The translations under genes and the position numbers were made by a program. From the NCBI RefSeq assembly GCF_039544105.1, contig NZ_BAABLA010000025.1: a stretch of DNA of 64,000 nt; one strand, given 5' to 3'. Below are positions 43,621-51,850 of this stretch, piece after piece (positions within the stretch are counted from its first letter, which is position 1; each line of letters opens with the position of its first letter). Under the pieces are notes generated by a model, which ran no database searches, had not been told where the DNA came from, and saw only the letters and a list, made by a program, of their open reading frames with translations. The DNA comes from Haloechinothrix_A salitolerans. Its GTDB lineage: Bacteria; Actinomycetota; Actinomycetes; Mycobacteriales; Pseudonocardiaceae.

Positions 43621-44098
43621 GATGGTGGTGATGACATCGCAAGGTGGCGAGCTGGACCTGAACAAGCAGGTCTGCTTCGCCCTGTACCGGGCGTCGCGTG
43701 CGCTGACGCAGCTCTACCGCCCGCTGCTCGACGAGCTGGACCTCACCTACCCGCAGTACCTGGCGCTGCTGGTGCTGTGGGAGCGGGGGCCGATGACGGT
43801 CCGCGAGCTCGGCCACGTGCTCGACCTCGACTCCGGCACGCTCTCCCCCATGCTCAAGCGGCTCGCGACCCGTGGGGTCATCGAGCGCAAACGCAGCGAG
43901 GAGGACGAACGATCCGTCGTCGTCCACCTCACGGAGCGGGGCGACGCGCTGCGGGAGCAGGCCAGCGCCATCCCCGACCGCGTGGCGGGGTCGGCGGCAC
44001 TCGACGTCGAACAGCTCACCGCCCTACGCGACAGTCTTGCCGCCCTCACCGATGCCGTCAACGCACGTCGAACCGCGACAAGGGGGAACCCCGAATGA
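43619..44098 (+). CDS. MarR-family regulator, OhrR-like
   Basis: About 159 residues (start ATG 43619, or ATG 43631). LDLNKQVCFALYRASRAL carries the N-terminal cysteine used by OhrR to sense organic peroxides, and the winged helix contains TVRELGHVLDLDSGTLSPML and IERKRSEEDERSV. It should repress its own operon through the palindrome at 43594-43620. The next gene overlaps as ATGA and encodes a quinone/enone reductase-like enzyme rather than Ohr, so the effector may be an electrophile rather than a peroxide (inference). Confidence 0.85.
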   Translation: MMVVMTSQGGELDLNKQVCFALYRASRALTQLYRPLLDELDLTYPQYLALLVLWERGPMTVRELGHVLDLDSGTLSPMLKRLATRGVIERKRSEEDERSVVVHLTERGDALREQASAIPDRVAGSAALDVEQLTALRDSLAALTDAVNARRTATRGNPE

Positions 44099-45105
44099 CC
44101 ATGACCCGTGAGATCCGCCTCGCTTCCCGTCCGTCCGGATGGCCGGAGCAGGCGAACTTCGACCTGACCGAGACCGAGCTGCCCGCGCCCGCCGAGGGCG
44201 AGCTGCTGGTGCGCAACCTGTTCATGTCGGTCGATCCGTACATGCGGCCCAGGATGAACGACGTCAAGTCGTACGTCCCGCCGTTCCAGATCGGCGAGCC
44301 GCTCGATGGCGGCGCCGTCGGCGAGGTCGTCGAATCCACTGTGGACGGCTTCAAACCGGGCGACACCGTGCTGCACGGCCTCGGCTGGCGCGAGCACGCG
44401 CTCGTTCCCGCGAAGACTGCCCGCGTCGTGGAGCCGATCCCGGGCCTGCCGCTCTCGCTGTATCTCGGCGCGCTCGGCATGACCGGGCTGACGGCCTACG
44501 CCGGACTGCTCGACGTCGCAGGGTTTAAGCCGGGCGACACGGTGTTCGTGTCCGGCGCGGCGGGAGCGGTCGGCAGCATGGCCGGACAGCTCGCGCGACT
44601 CAAGGGCGCCAAGCGGGTGATCGGCAGCGCCGGGTCACCGGAGAAGGTCGCCTACGTGCGCGAGAAGGCCGGGGTCGACGCGGCGTTCAACTACCGCGAC
44701 GGCAAGGTCAGCGACCTGCTCGCCGAGGCCGCGCCCGACGGCATCGACGTCTACTTTGACAACGTCGGCGGGGAGCACCTGGAAGCCGCGATCACGCACC
44801 TCAACACCTACGGCCGGGTGGCGCTGTGCGGGGCGATCAACCAGTACAACGCGACGTCCGCCGAACCGGGACCGCGCAACCTGTGGCTGGCGATCGGCAA
44901 GCGGCTGACGCTGCGCGGGTTTATCGTGCGCGACCACAACGACCGCTTCCGCGACATGGTGAACGAGGTCGGGCCGTGGCTGCGCAGCGGTGAGCTGGTG
45001 GCGGACGAGACCGTCGTCGACGGCCTGGACAACGCCGTGGACGCCTTCCTCGGCGTCCTCCGCGGCGACAACACGGGGAAGATGATCGTTCGGTTGGCGG
45101 AGTGA
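44095..45105 (+). CDS. NADP-dependent zinc-less alcohol dehydrogenase-type oxidoreductase (CurA-like)
   Basis: A 336-residue MDR-superfamily protein from ATG 44095, which overlaps the MarR stop. It shows the leukotriene/curcumin reductase pattern: FMSVDPYMRPRMND, the nucleotide-binding VFVSGAAGAVGSMAGQLA, VYFDNVGGEHLEA and LTLRGFIVRDHNDRF. It lacks zinc ligands. It should reduce alpha,beta-unsaturated carbonyls with NADPH. Coupling to the OhrR-like regulator suggests induction by reactive aldehydes or enones. The transcript ends at a strong hairpin at 45113-45159. Confidence 0.9.
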   Translation: MTMTREIRLASRPSGWPEQANFDLTETELPAPAEGELLVRNLFMSVDPYMRPRMNDVKSYVPPFQIGEPLDGGAVGEVVESTVDGFKPGDTVLHGLGWREHALVPAKTARVVEPIPGLPLSLYLGALGMTGLTAYAGLLDVAGFKPGDTVFVSGAAGAVGSMAGQLARLKGAKRVIGSAGSPEKVAYVREKAGVDAAFNYRDGKVSDLLAEAAPDGIDVYFDNVGGEHLEAAITHLNTYGRVALCGAINQYNATSAEPGPRNLWLAIGKRLTLRGFIVRDHNDRFRDMVNEVGPWLRSGELVADETVVDGLDNAVDAFLGVLRGDNTGKMIVRLAE

Positions 45106-45112
45106 GTATGTC

Positions 45113-45159
45113 GTGAAGGGCATCTTCCCGGCGTCTGGTGCCAGGAAGATGCCCTTCAC
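45113..45159. terminator. Perfect 16-bp inverted repeat, probable bidirectional terminator
   Basis: GTGAAGGGCATCTTCC (45113-45128) and GGAAGATGCCCTTCAC (45144-45159) form a 16-bp stem with a 15-base loop. It lies between convergent genes ending at 45105 and 45240. No T tract follows, as is usual in actinobacteria. The regularity also suggests a dispersed palindromic element. Confidence 0.7.
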
Positions 45160-45239
45160 GGCACCGGCTGTGTGTGGATCTTGCGACGTCGTGGCGATAT
45201 GGACCGCCGGAACGCCTCATGATCGTGGTGCTCGAGCCG

Positions 45240-45806
45240 TCAGGGCTGGGGGACGCGGCACGCCTCGCCGGACGTGAAGCCCTGCTCCACGATGCCGAGC
45301 GCACTGTTGACTCTGCCGCGCATGTTCTCCAGTCCTATGTGGTAGGTCAGCTCCACGACGCCGTCGCGTCCGAACTCGGCTTCCAGCTCGGCGACCTGCT
45401 CGTCCGTCACGCTGATCGGCGTCTCGGTCATCGCGTCGGCGTAGGCGATGGCCAGCCGTTCGGCGCGGCTGTATAGCGGGGAGTCGGCGTAGTTGTCGAT
45501 GTGCTTGAGCCGATCGATGTCGAGCCCCTGGTGGCGCTGCAACATGGTGCCGAAGTCGATGCACCACTCGCAGCCCAGCCGCACCGCCGCCCGGTAGACG
45601 GCGAGGTCCCGGACGTTCGCCGGTAGCACCGTGCTAGCGCGCTGCACCATCAGTTCGTGGACGTTGCCCGCGAACATCAGCTTGCGGTGATTGGCCGCGA
45701 CGGCGATCGGCTCCGGCACAGCCCCGTATCGCTTGCGCGCGAAGCGGTAGCTGAACTTGGTCAGCCAGCCGGCGTCGTTCGTGGCCACTGCGGGGATGCG
45801 CGGCAT
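45240..45806 (-). CDS. Carboxymuconolactone decarboxylase/AhpD-like protein
   Basis: A 188-residue all-helical CMD-family protein. GCEWCIDFGTML contains the AhpD-like cysteine region, and RAERLAIAYADAMTETPISV and ELTYHIGLENMRGRVNSAL are conserved. The ATG is preceded by AAGGAG. Such proteins are the most frequent neighbours of ECF41 sigma factors, as here, 2.1 kb from the ECF41 gene. Peroxidase or hydrolase chemistry is possible; only one cysteine of the usual CxxC is present, so disulfide reductase activity is doubtful. Confidence 0.82.
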   Translation of the reverse strand: MPRIPAVATNDAGWLTKFSYRFARKRYGAVPEPIAVAANHRKLMFAGNVHELMVQRASTVLPANVRDLAVYRAAVRLGCEWCIDFGTMLQRHQGLDIDRLKHIDNYADSPLYSRAERLAIAYADAMTETPISVTDEQVAELEAEFGRDGVVELTYHIGLENMRGRVNSALGIVEQGFTSGEACRVPQP

Positions 45807-45912
45807 AGCGCACTCCTTGTCTCTCGTCGATGTCTGTCACCGGTATGACGAGACGGCGCGCTCGGGTGTGACAGCAGGGCGCACTGGCGCCGCGAGCAGT
45901 GACAGGCTACTC

Positions 45913-45940
45913 TTGAATCAAGAACCGAAATCTTGATTCA
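45913..45940. promoter_or_regulatory. Palindromic operator of the XRE / ImmA / PIN operon
   Basis: TGAATCAAGA (45914-45923) and TCTTGATTCA (45931-45940) are perfect inverted arms around ACCGAAA. Each half is itself near-palindromic (CTTGAATCAAG), spaced by about two helical turns. It sits 18 bases before the XRE start codon and is the expected site for autorepression. Confidence 0.75.
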
Positions 45941-45957
45941 GAACGTAGGGTGCTCTC

Positions 45958-46293
45958 ATGACAGTGGATGTTGGCGCGCTGATTGAGCGCGCCCGTGTGT
46001 CTGCGGGTCTCAGCCAGCGCGCCCTCGCGGAGGCAACCGGTATCTCCCAACCCACCTTGTCGCGGATCATTTCCGGCGACCGAGCGGCGAAGCTGCCAGA
46101 GGTCGTCGCGATCGCCTGGGCCACAGGCCATACAGTCGCCCAGCTCACCGGAGTCAGCACGGTGTCAGACCGAGCGCAATGCGCAGCACGAGCCACCAAT
46201 AACTGCGGCATGGAAGGAATGCGCGAGGCGCTACTGCACTTCTTGGAACTAAACGATTACCTAGATGACCAGGCGATCCCCGCCACAGTCTAG
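45958..46293 (+). CDS. XRE-family transcriptional regulator (putative antitoxin/repressor)
   Basis: The 111-residue protein has a standard helix-turn-helix: LIERARVSAGLSQRALAEAT then GISQPTLSRIISGDRAAKLP. The C-terminal 45 residues are short and acidic (LLHFLELNDYLDD) and could be the cleavage or partner-binding region. First gene of a three-gene operon: 12 bases before the ImmA/IrrE protease gene, which overlaps the PIN-like gene. It probably represses the operon through the palindrome at 45913-45940. Confidence 0.85.
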   Translation: MTVDVGALIERARVSAGLSQRALAEATGISQPTLSRIISGDRAAKLPEVVAIAWATGHTVAQLTGVSTVSDRAQCAARATNNCGMEGMREALLHFLELNDYLDDQAIPATV

Positions 46294-46305
46294 TCAGGTC
46301 AGCCT

Positions 46306-47172
46306 GTGAACACCGAAGCCGAAGGCCGTACCGCAGCCATCCAGTTCCGCCGCAACAATCACCTCGGGGTGCAACCGTTGGGCGACCTTGTGGCCGTCAT
46401 CGAGCAAGCGACCGGAGTCGACGTGGCGGTACTCGACGCGGGACCCGATGAGCACGGCCTGACTATGCGGGACAGGAGGCGCGGCGCCGTGTTCATCGGA
46501 GTCGCGCGCACCCGGAAGCCGATGCGGCAACGCAGCACGCTCGCCCACGAACTCGGTCACGTCTTGTTTGGGGATTGGGCGGACAACAACGCGGGAAACT
46601 GGAGTTCCCGAAACCCTGCGGAGATTCGAGCCGACGCCTTTGCGCGACACCTACTCATACCCATCGAAGGCTTGCGTGAGTTCCTCGGAAACCAAACGCT
46701 ACGCGCCCAATCGTCTCTCTCTGCGATCGTTCAGCGATTCCTCGTATCGCCGAAAATCGCGGCCATCGCACTCCACCAAGCTGGATACATCGACGCGCCC
46801 ACTAAGCAGGACTGGATGGCGCTGACCACGCCACTATTGGCTGCCCGGTTCGGGTGGACCGACCAGTACCGGGCCTTGCAGGCTGACTCTAACCAACAGC
46901 GAGCACCGCAGCAGTTACTCGCCCGTGCGATCAGAGGTTATGCGGAGGGAGCGCTCTCGGCGCAAGCCATCGCCACGTTACGCGGCATACCCCTGGAAGC
47001 CGCTAAGGCTGATCTCAGCGAGGCTGGTGTCGTGCCTACCGAGCGACCAATCGCTTGGGCTGATCCCACTGAACTACCCGATGTGGAGGTAGATCTAGCA
47101 GCGCTGGACGCGGACCTCAACGCGCCGGATGACGTCGATGAGCAGACGGAGGCGGAAAGGCAAGCCGAATGA
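46306..47172 (+). CDS. ImmA/IrrE-family (M78) metalloprotease
   Basis: A 288-residue protein from GTG 46306. The zinc protease motif is STLAHELGHVLFGDW (HExxH), preceded by GAVFIGVARTRKPMRQR and followed by EIRADAFARHLLIP, which supplies the third ligand region. The C-terminus ends in an acidic tail (residues about 255-288). Unlike the fused protein at 29431-30567, its XRE domain is encoded by a separate upstream gene. The ATGA overlap with the PIN-like gene implies strict coupling. It is likely to cut the XRE protein under some signal, releasing expression. Confidence 0.85.
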   Translation: MNTEAEGRTAAIQFRRNNHLGVQPLGDLVAVIEQATGVDVAVLDAGPDEHGLTMRDRRRGAVFIGVARTRKPMRQRSTLAHELGHVLFGDWADNNAGNWSSRNPAEIRADAFARHLLIPIEGLREFLGNQTLRAQSSLSAIVQRFLVSPKIAAIALHQAGYIDAPTKQDWMALTTPLLAARFGWTDQYRALQADSNQQRAPQQLLARAIRGYAEGALSAQAIATLRGIPLEAAKADLSEAGVVPTERPIAWADPTELPDVEVDLAALDADLNAPDDVDEQTEAERQAE

Positions 47173-47783
47173 CGCACCGGCCGATCATCGATGCCGGTCC
47201 CGGCTTGAACTTTCTGTCGATCAACAAGGAGCGCCTGCTCATTGGCGTGCTCGGACCACTCAGCGCCCCAGAAACCGTGCGAGACGAGGTGCTCTTGAAG
47301 TCTCAGCGCGACGAACGTTTCCGCGCCGCAGCGGCAGTCTGGAAGAAGCTAACACCCCGTTGGATGCGAGTACTTCCTGACGCCCCGACACCCGAACTCG
47401 CGACTGTCATCCACCGCATCACGCGACAACCAATGGATCAACGGCTCAAGCAGCCTAAGGACCTGGGCGAAACCATGGTCATCGCGCACGCGGTCGTTGC
47501 CGCCGAAGCAGGTGAGACAGTGACGGTCCTCATCGATGACGAACACGGAGCGCGGACGGCCACCTCCGAGATTGGCCGACTCGATCGGCTTCGAACAGCA
47601 GGCCACACGATGGGGTCCATTCGGCTGGTGAACACGCTGACAGTTCTGGAACGCGCGGCCGGCGGGCAGCACATCCCGGACAAGGCCACGATGCAAAGCA
47701 TCTACAAACGGCTGCGTAGCCTCGATGACGCGCTCCCGCCGATTGGGAGGACTGGTCTCCTCTCGCCCACACGTTGGTCCTGA
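47169..47783 (+). CDS. PIN-like domain protein, putative toxin nuclease
   Basis: A 204-residue protein starting inside the protease gene (ATGA). Acidic residues sit at PIN positions: D in PIIDAGPGLNFLS, E in SAPETVRDEVL, E in KDLGETMVIAHAVVA and D in TVLIDDEHGAR. This is a PIN-like ribonuclease fold of about the usual length for VapC-like proteins plus a C-terminal extension. As third gene behind an XRE regulator and an M78 protease it is the probable effector of a toxin-antitoxin-like or defence module. Confidence 0.7.
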   Translation: MTHRPIIDAGPGLNFLSINKERLLIGVLGPLSAPETVRDEVLLKSQRDERFRAAAAVWKKLTPRWMRVLPDAPTPELATVIHRITRQPMDQRLKQPKDLGETMVIAHAVVAAEAGETVTVLIDDEHGARTATSEIGRLDRLRTAGHTMGSIRLVNTLTVLERAAGGQHIPDKATMQSIYKRLRSLDDALPPIGRTGLLSPTRWS

Positions 47784-47855
47784 GCAATCGCGGCGTATGG
47801 CGGCTGGCACGATCGCAGCGACCCCAACACGTCTGAAAGACAACCATGACGGCCC

Positions 47856-47981
47856 GAATGCCGAACACAGAGTCGGGAATGTGGGACACAGCGTCCTGAA
47901 CGTCGAATACAACGTCCTGAGTGTCGGACACAGCGGCGTGAGTGCAGGACACAGCGTCCTGAGTGTCGGACACGGTGGCGG
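47856..47981 (-). repeat. Tandem array of six 21-bp repeats
   Basis: Units start at 47856, 47877, 47898, 47919, 47940 and 47961, each 21 bp. On the minus strand they read approximately GTGTCCGACACTCAGGACG. They fill the space between the convergent PIN-like and serpin genes, ending one base before the serpin stop. The same family forms an array at 62928-63090. Units diverge here more than there. Confidence 0.88.
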
Positions 47982-47982
47982 G

Positions 47983-49317
47983 TCAGGTTGGGTCGGTCAC
48001 TCGCGCTAGGAAGTAGACGGCGCCGGTGGTGGCGTGGCGGACGAGCAGCAGGAACGGGCGGTCGACGACGAACGACACCGGCTCCTCCACGGTCACCGAG
48101 GTCAGGCGGATCATCATCGCGGTGGCGGCGGCGCCTTCGAGACCGTCCTCGTCGACTTTGAGGACGGCCTCATGCAGCGCGTCGGAGACGAGCAGCCGAG
48201 GGTCGTCGGAGAGACCACTGAGGTCGGCGGCTGGGGTGAACAGCTCGGACACACCCAGTTCGTCGAGTGCGCTGGTCAGCGAAACGTTCATGCCGACGTC
48301 GACGTGTGGCATCCGCAGCGATACCCGCCGCGTGCGGACGGAGTCGAGAAGTCCAGCCAATGTGTCGGCATCGAGCGTGGCCTCAGCGGCGGGCATGTCC
48401 GCGGCGATCGCGGCCCCAGGCGCGTCGGCCTCTGCGGGGACGGAGGCGCTAGCGGCATCGGAGGCGTCAGCAACATCAGGGGCAGCGGCGGCCGGGTAGG
48501 CGTCCGGGAGCAGGATCACCGCCTGTACGCCGCCCGTGGCGGGCAGGACCGCCGCGCGCCAGCCGTCGGCTGCGGCGTAGCCGAGCTGCTCGACCTGGCG
48601 CATCATCGGCACCGTGCGGTCGCCGCCGGGCGTGTGAAACACGCCGTCGGTGGTGTGCGCGGGTGCGAACGGGTTCCGCCACGCCACCTTGAGATAGAGC
48701 GCGTTGACCAGGCTAGCGACAGTGTCCACGGTGACCGCGCCTTCGGGCACCAGCTCGGGGATCAGGTCCCGGGTGGTCTGGGCGACGTCGGCGTTGATGG
48801 CCGCTCGCGCGCCCTCGGGGTCGGTGACGAACGGGGCGTAGGCCAGCCGCGCACCTGGCCAGCCCGCCAGGTCGGCGCCGAAGTCCTCGTTGATCCGCAA
48901 CTGGTCCCACGCCCACAGCGTGTTGGACACCGCGAGCACCGGTTTCTCGCCGTCCGGGTCAGCATCGGACGCCCGATCCTCGACGTCCTCATCGGGGCCC
49001 AGAGACTGGGCGGTGTCAGGTGGCTGACCGGGGCGTAGCGACTGGCCGCCGCCGGACGCGGAGCCCGCGCCGCCCGCACCATCCAGCACGGCAGCGTCGG
49101 CGAGTAGCTCGATCTGCTTGGCGATGTCCGGCTCGTCCCCGCTGAGCAGCGCGCGCAGCTCCTCGGCCGTGTTGCCGCGCGCCGCTTGGTACGCGAGCCC
49201 AAGGGCGCTGGCGATCGAGTACGGCGAGAAGCAGGTGTTGCCGCCGTCCGAGGCGAGCACCCGATGCAGCACCAGACAGAACCGCAGGTGCTGTCGCCGC
49301 GCGGTGACCTCAGCCAT
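47983..49317 (-). CDS. Serpin-family serine protease inhibitor
   Basis: The 444-residue protein starts at ATG 49317, overlapping the end of dgt by 8 bases. N-terminal CFSPYSIASALGLAYQAARG, central LVNALYLKVAWRNPF and the C-terminal FVVDRPFLLLVRHATTGAVYFLARV are core serpin blocks. The reactive-centre hinge is EDGLEGAAATAMMIRL. A 70-residue Ala/Asp-rich insertion lies around the DAYPAAAAPDVADASDAA stretch. No signal peptide is seen, so it may act on cytosolic proteases. Serpins are sporadic in bacteria. Confidence 0.9.
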   Translation of the reverse strand: MAEVTARRQHLRFCLVLHRVLASDGGNTCFSPYSIASALGLAYQAARGNTAEELRALLSGDEPDIAKQIELLADAAVLDGAGGAGSASGGGQSLRPGQPPDTAQSLGPDEDVEDRASDADPDGEKPVLAVSNTLWAWDQLRINEDFGADLAGWPGARLAYAPFVTDPEGARAAINADVAQTTRDLIPELVPEGAVTVDTVASLVNALYLKVAWRNPFAPAHTTDGVFHTPGGDRTVPMMRQVEQLGYAAADGWRAAVLPATGGVQAVILLPDAYPAAAAPDVADASDAASASVPAEADAPGAAIAADMPAAEATLDADTLAGLLDSVRTRRVSLRMPHVDVGMNVSLTSALDELGVSELFTPAADLSGLSDDPRLLVSDALHEAVLKVDEDGLEGAAATAMMIRLTSVTVEEPVSFVVDRPFLLLVRHATTGAVYFLARVTDPT

Positions 49318-50572
49318 GGCGACCAGTGTGCCAGGCATGCCACGCGACGGCTTGAGCGTCGGTCAGCGACGCGACCTGATCGATCACCACGCGGGTGCGT
49401 CCCGCGTCGTCGGCCGCCGCGTGCCAAGCGGGTTGCAACTGCCGGTCCAGCGCGTCCGGCGCGCGCCTGAGCAGCACCTCGACCAGCTCCGCGAGCAGCT
49501 GTCGCTGTCCTTCTTGGACGGCGAGCCTGCGCCGGTCGCTCATGACGTACCGGAGCGCGAGCGCCTTGAGCAGCGCGACCTCCGCCGCCACCCGATCGGG
49601 GACGACGAGCCGCGCCGCGTACCGGGTGAGCGGACCGTCGCCGTAACGCGACCGCGTCTCGGTCACCGCTGCCGTGGCGAAACGGCCGACCAGCTCGCTG
49701 GTGAGTCGCTTCAGCCCGACCAGCGCGCCGAGCGAGAAATCGTAGTCCGGCACCGCCAGCTCGGCGACGGCGGGCACCGACAGCAGCTCCTGCGCTGCGG
49801 CTTCCAATGTGGACACCGCTAGCGGTGAGAAGTGTTTCGCCGCGAGGTCGGCCAGCGCCGCACGCTCGGTGACGTCGGTGAGCACGTGCAATGAGATGCG
49901 ACCGGACAGCACGGCGTCCTCGACGTCGTGCACCGAGTAGGCGACGTCGTCCGACCAGTCCATGATGCTGGCCTCGAGACACATCTGCCCGTCCGGGGCG
50001 CCGTCGCGCATCCAGCGGAACACCGGCAGGTCGTCGTCGTACGCGCCGAACTTGGTCGTGCCCGCGCTGCGCTGCCACGGGTATTTGGTGGTGGCGTCGA
50101 GACACGCCCTGGTGAGGTTGAGTCCGCTGGCGAGGTCGTCGCCGGGTACGGCTTTTGGTTCAAGGCGTGTCAGGATTCGGAGCGTCTGGGCGTTGCCCTC
50201 GTAGCCGCCGCAGTGCTGCGCGAGCGCGTCGAGGGCCTTCTCGCCGTTGTGCCCGAACGGCGGGTGCCCGATGTCGTGCGCGAGCCCCGCGGTGTCGACG
50301 AGGTCGGGATCGGCGCCGAGCGACTCGGCGATGTTGCGCCCGATCTGGGCGACCTCGAGCGAATGGGTGAGCCGGGTCCTCGGCACACCGGACACCTCAG
50401 CGCCCTCCCCTGGCCCGACGACCTGCGTCTTGCCGGCGAGCCTGCGCAGCGCGGCCGAGTGCAGCACCCGCGCGCGATCGCGGGCGAAGGGTGAGCGGTC
50501 GTCGCCGCCGCTCCGGGTGTTCTTCGGCGGCTCGGCGATGCGGCGCTCGCGATCGTGGTCGTTGTAGGTCAT
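49310..50572 (-). CDS. dgt: Deoxyguanosinetriphosphate triphosphohydrolase-like dNTPase
   Basis: 420 residues from ATG 50572 (MTYNDHDRERR); the frame is open further upstream. HD-superfamily dNTPase: FARDRARVLHSAALRRLAGKTQV, R-x-THSLEV, and the metal site GLAHDIGHPPFGHNGE, all typical of the type 2 Dgt group. It hydrolyses dNTPs to nucleosides and triphosphate, helping to balance nucleotide pools. Its 3' end overlaps the serpin start. Confidence 0.9.
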   Translation of the reverse strand: MTYNDHDRERRIAEPPKNTRSGGDDRSPFARDRARVLHSAALRRLAGKTQVVGPGEGAEVSGVPRTRLTHSLEVAQIGRNIAESLGADPDLVDTAGLAHDIGHPPFGHNGEKALDALAQHCGGYEGNAQTLRILTRLEPKAVPGDDLASGLNLTRACLDATTKYPWQRSAGTTKFGAYDDDLPVFRWMRDGAPDGQMCLEASIMDWSDDVAYSVHDVEDAVLSGRISLHVLTDVTERAALADLAAKHFSPLAVSTLEAAAQELLSVPAVAELAVPDYDFSLGALVGLKRLTSELVGRFATAAVTETRSRYGDGPLTRYAARLVVPDRVAAEVALLKALALRYVMSDRRRLAVQEGQRQLLAELVEVLLRRAPDALDRQLQPAWHAAADDAGRTRVVIDQVASLTDAQAVAWHAWHTGRHG

Positions 50573-50765
50573 CGCGACAAGGCTATGCCGAATCGGCGAC
50601 AGTTCCGAGTTCTCGCCGAATGTCACCTCACCCTCACCGGTTGTCACACTCCGTGATCACATCCGCCCCATGTGGCAGATTCCGCCGTCGGCCAAGCTGC
50701 GATAACGTCCGGTAATCGATATCTGACTTGACATTTTCCTGGTTCCGTTAGGTTAAGGCGGCCGC

Positions 50766-51149
50766 ATGAAGTTCATCCTCGACACTGATGTGTCACCCAA
50801 GCTATGCGCGTACCTGCAGGACGCGGATCACGACGCCGTGCACATCGACACGGTCCTCGCTGAGGGCGACTACCCCTCCCTGATCGCCGCGGCGGGCGAG
50901 CAAGGCCGCGTGGTGATCTCCCGAGATCCCCTACTCGACTTCAAGCGCCGCAACAGCCCGTACCCGGACCTTCCCCTGTTCATTCTGGAGGACGTCTCGG
51001 ACGACCCGGATGTACTCGGCCCTTACCTGTGCGCCGCGCTGACGCCGAGCGCACAGTCGTTCATCGCCCAGGGCACGGTCACCTACTTGCAGCGCTCAAG
51101 CATCACGTTCACGGACGTCGTGCTGACGCCGACCAGCGACCGCCTCTAG
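50766..51149 (+). CDS. DUF5615 PIN-like protein
   Basis: A 127-residue protein opening MKFILDTDVSPKLCAYLQDA, with HDAVHIDTVL and GRVVISRDPLLDFKRR, matching the DUF5615 family, PIN-fold proteins often encoded beside small DUF433 antitoxins. No DUF433 gene is present; the upstream 190 bases show none. It is convergent with the DUF218 gene, overlapping 4 bases. It may be a solitary toxin or a non-toxic relative. Confidence 0.7.
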   Translation: MKFILDTDVSPKLCAYLQDADHDAVHIDTVLAEGDYPSLIAAAGEQGRVVISRDPLLDFKRRNSPYPDLPLFILEDVSDDPDVLGPYLCAALTPSAQSFIAQGTVTYLQRSSITFTDVVLTPTSDRL

Positions 51150-51814
51150 CCAAGCCCGGTCGAGCCAGCATCCTCGGCCGAAGCGCGGGCGACCCGGTAG
51201 AACAGCAGTGCCTTGGTCTCGCGCCAGATGTAGCGCACCTGCGTCTCGCGGGTCATCACAGCCGGGCCGCTCCGAGTCGGCGACGTCCAGGCGTCCAGCC
51301 CCGCGTCCTTCGCCATCGTCCGCGCGCGCAACGAGTGCCACGGATCGCTGACCACGACCGCCGACTCCAACCCCCGTTCGCGAGCCTCGACGCCGACGGC
51401 CTCGATGCTGCCGAGGGTGTCCGACCCCTCGCCGATCGCGATCGTCGCCGACGCGGGCACGCCGTGATTCCGCAGCCACCGCGCCCCGGCCTCGGCCTCG
51501 GTGTACGCGTCGCCGTCCCGGCTGCCGCCGGTCGTCACGATGTACCGCGCGACGCCATCGTTGTAGAGGTCGCGCGCGTGCTCCAGCCGCCAGCGAAAGA
51601 TGTCCGACGGTGTGCCGTTGTACTGCGCGGCACCCAGCACCACGATCAGATCCGCTGGCGAGCGATCATCAACACGCGCCACCTGCCAGATCCGGAACGC
51701 CGTACCCGTGACGAGCACCAAGCCCACCACGACGCCACCGACGACGGCGCGCAAAAACCAACGCCGGAAGCGGGGTCCCCTCGACTCAGCGATCACCACG
51801 CCATCTTCCCGCAC
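51146..51814 (-). CDS. DUF218 (SanA/YdcF-like) membrane protein
   Basis: 222 residues. After a basic start (about residues 1-20) a single TM helix (VVGGVVVGLVLVTGTAFRIW) anchors an extracytoplasmic DUF218 domain: ADLIVVLGAAQYNGTPS, YIVTTGGSRDGDAYTEAEAG and VVVSDPWHSLRARTMA. Family members influence envelope integrity and may act on lipid carriers or methylated substrates; the reaction is not established. It is 36 bases downstream of nothing co-oriented except glyS, and is likely monocistronic. Confidence 0.82.
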   Translation of the reverse strand: MREDGVVIAESRGPRFRRWFLRAVVGGVVVGLVLVTGTAFRIWQVARVDDRSPADLIVVLGAAQYNGTPSDIFRWRLEHARDLYNDGVARYIVTTGGSRDGDAYTEAEAGARWLRNHGVPASATIAIGEGSDTLGSIEAVGVEARERGLESAVVVSDPWHSLRARTMAKDAGLDAWTSPTRSGPAVMTRETQVRYIWRETKALLFYRVARASAEDAGSTGLG

Positions 51815-51850
51815 CCTCCTCGGACGGCGTAGCTGGGTCGGCCGACCGGA

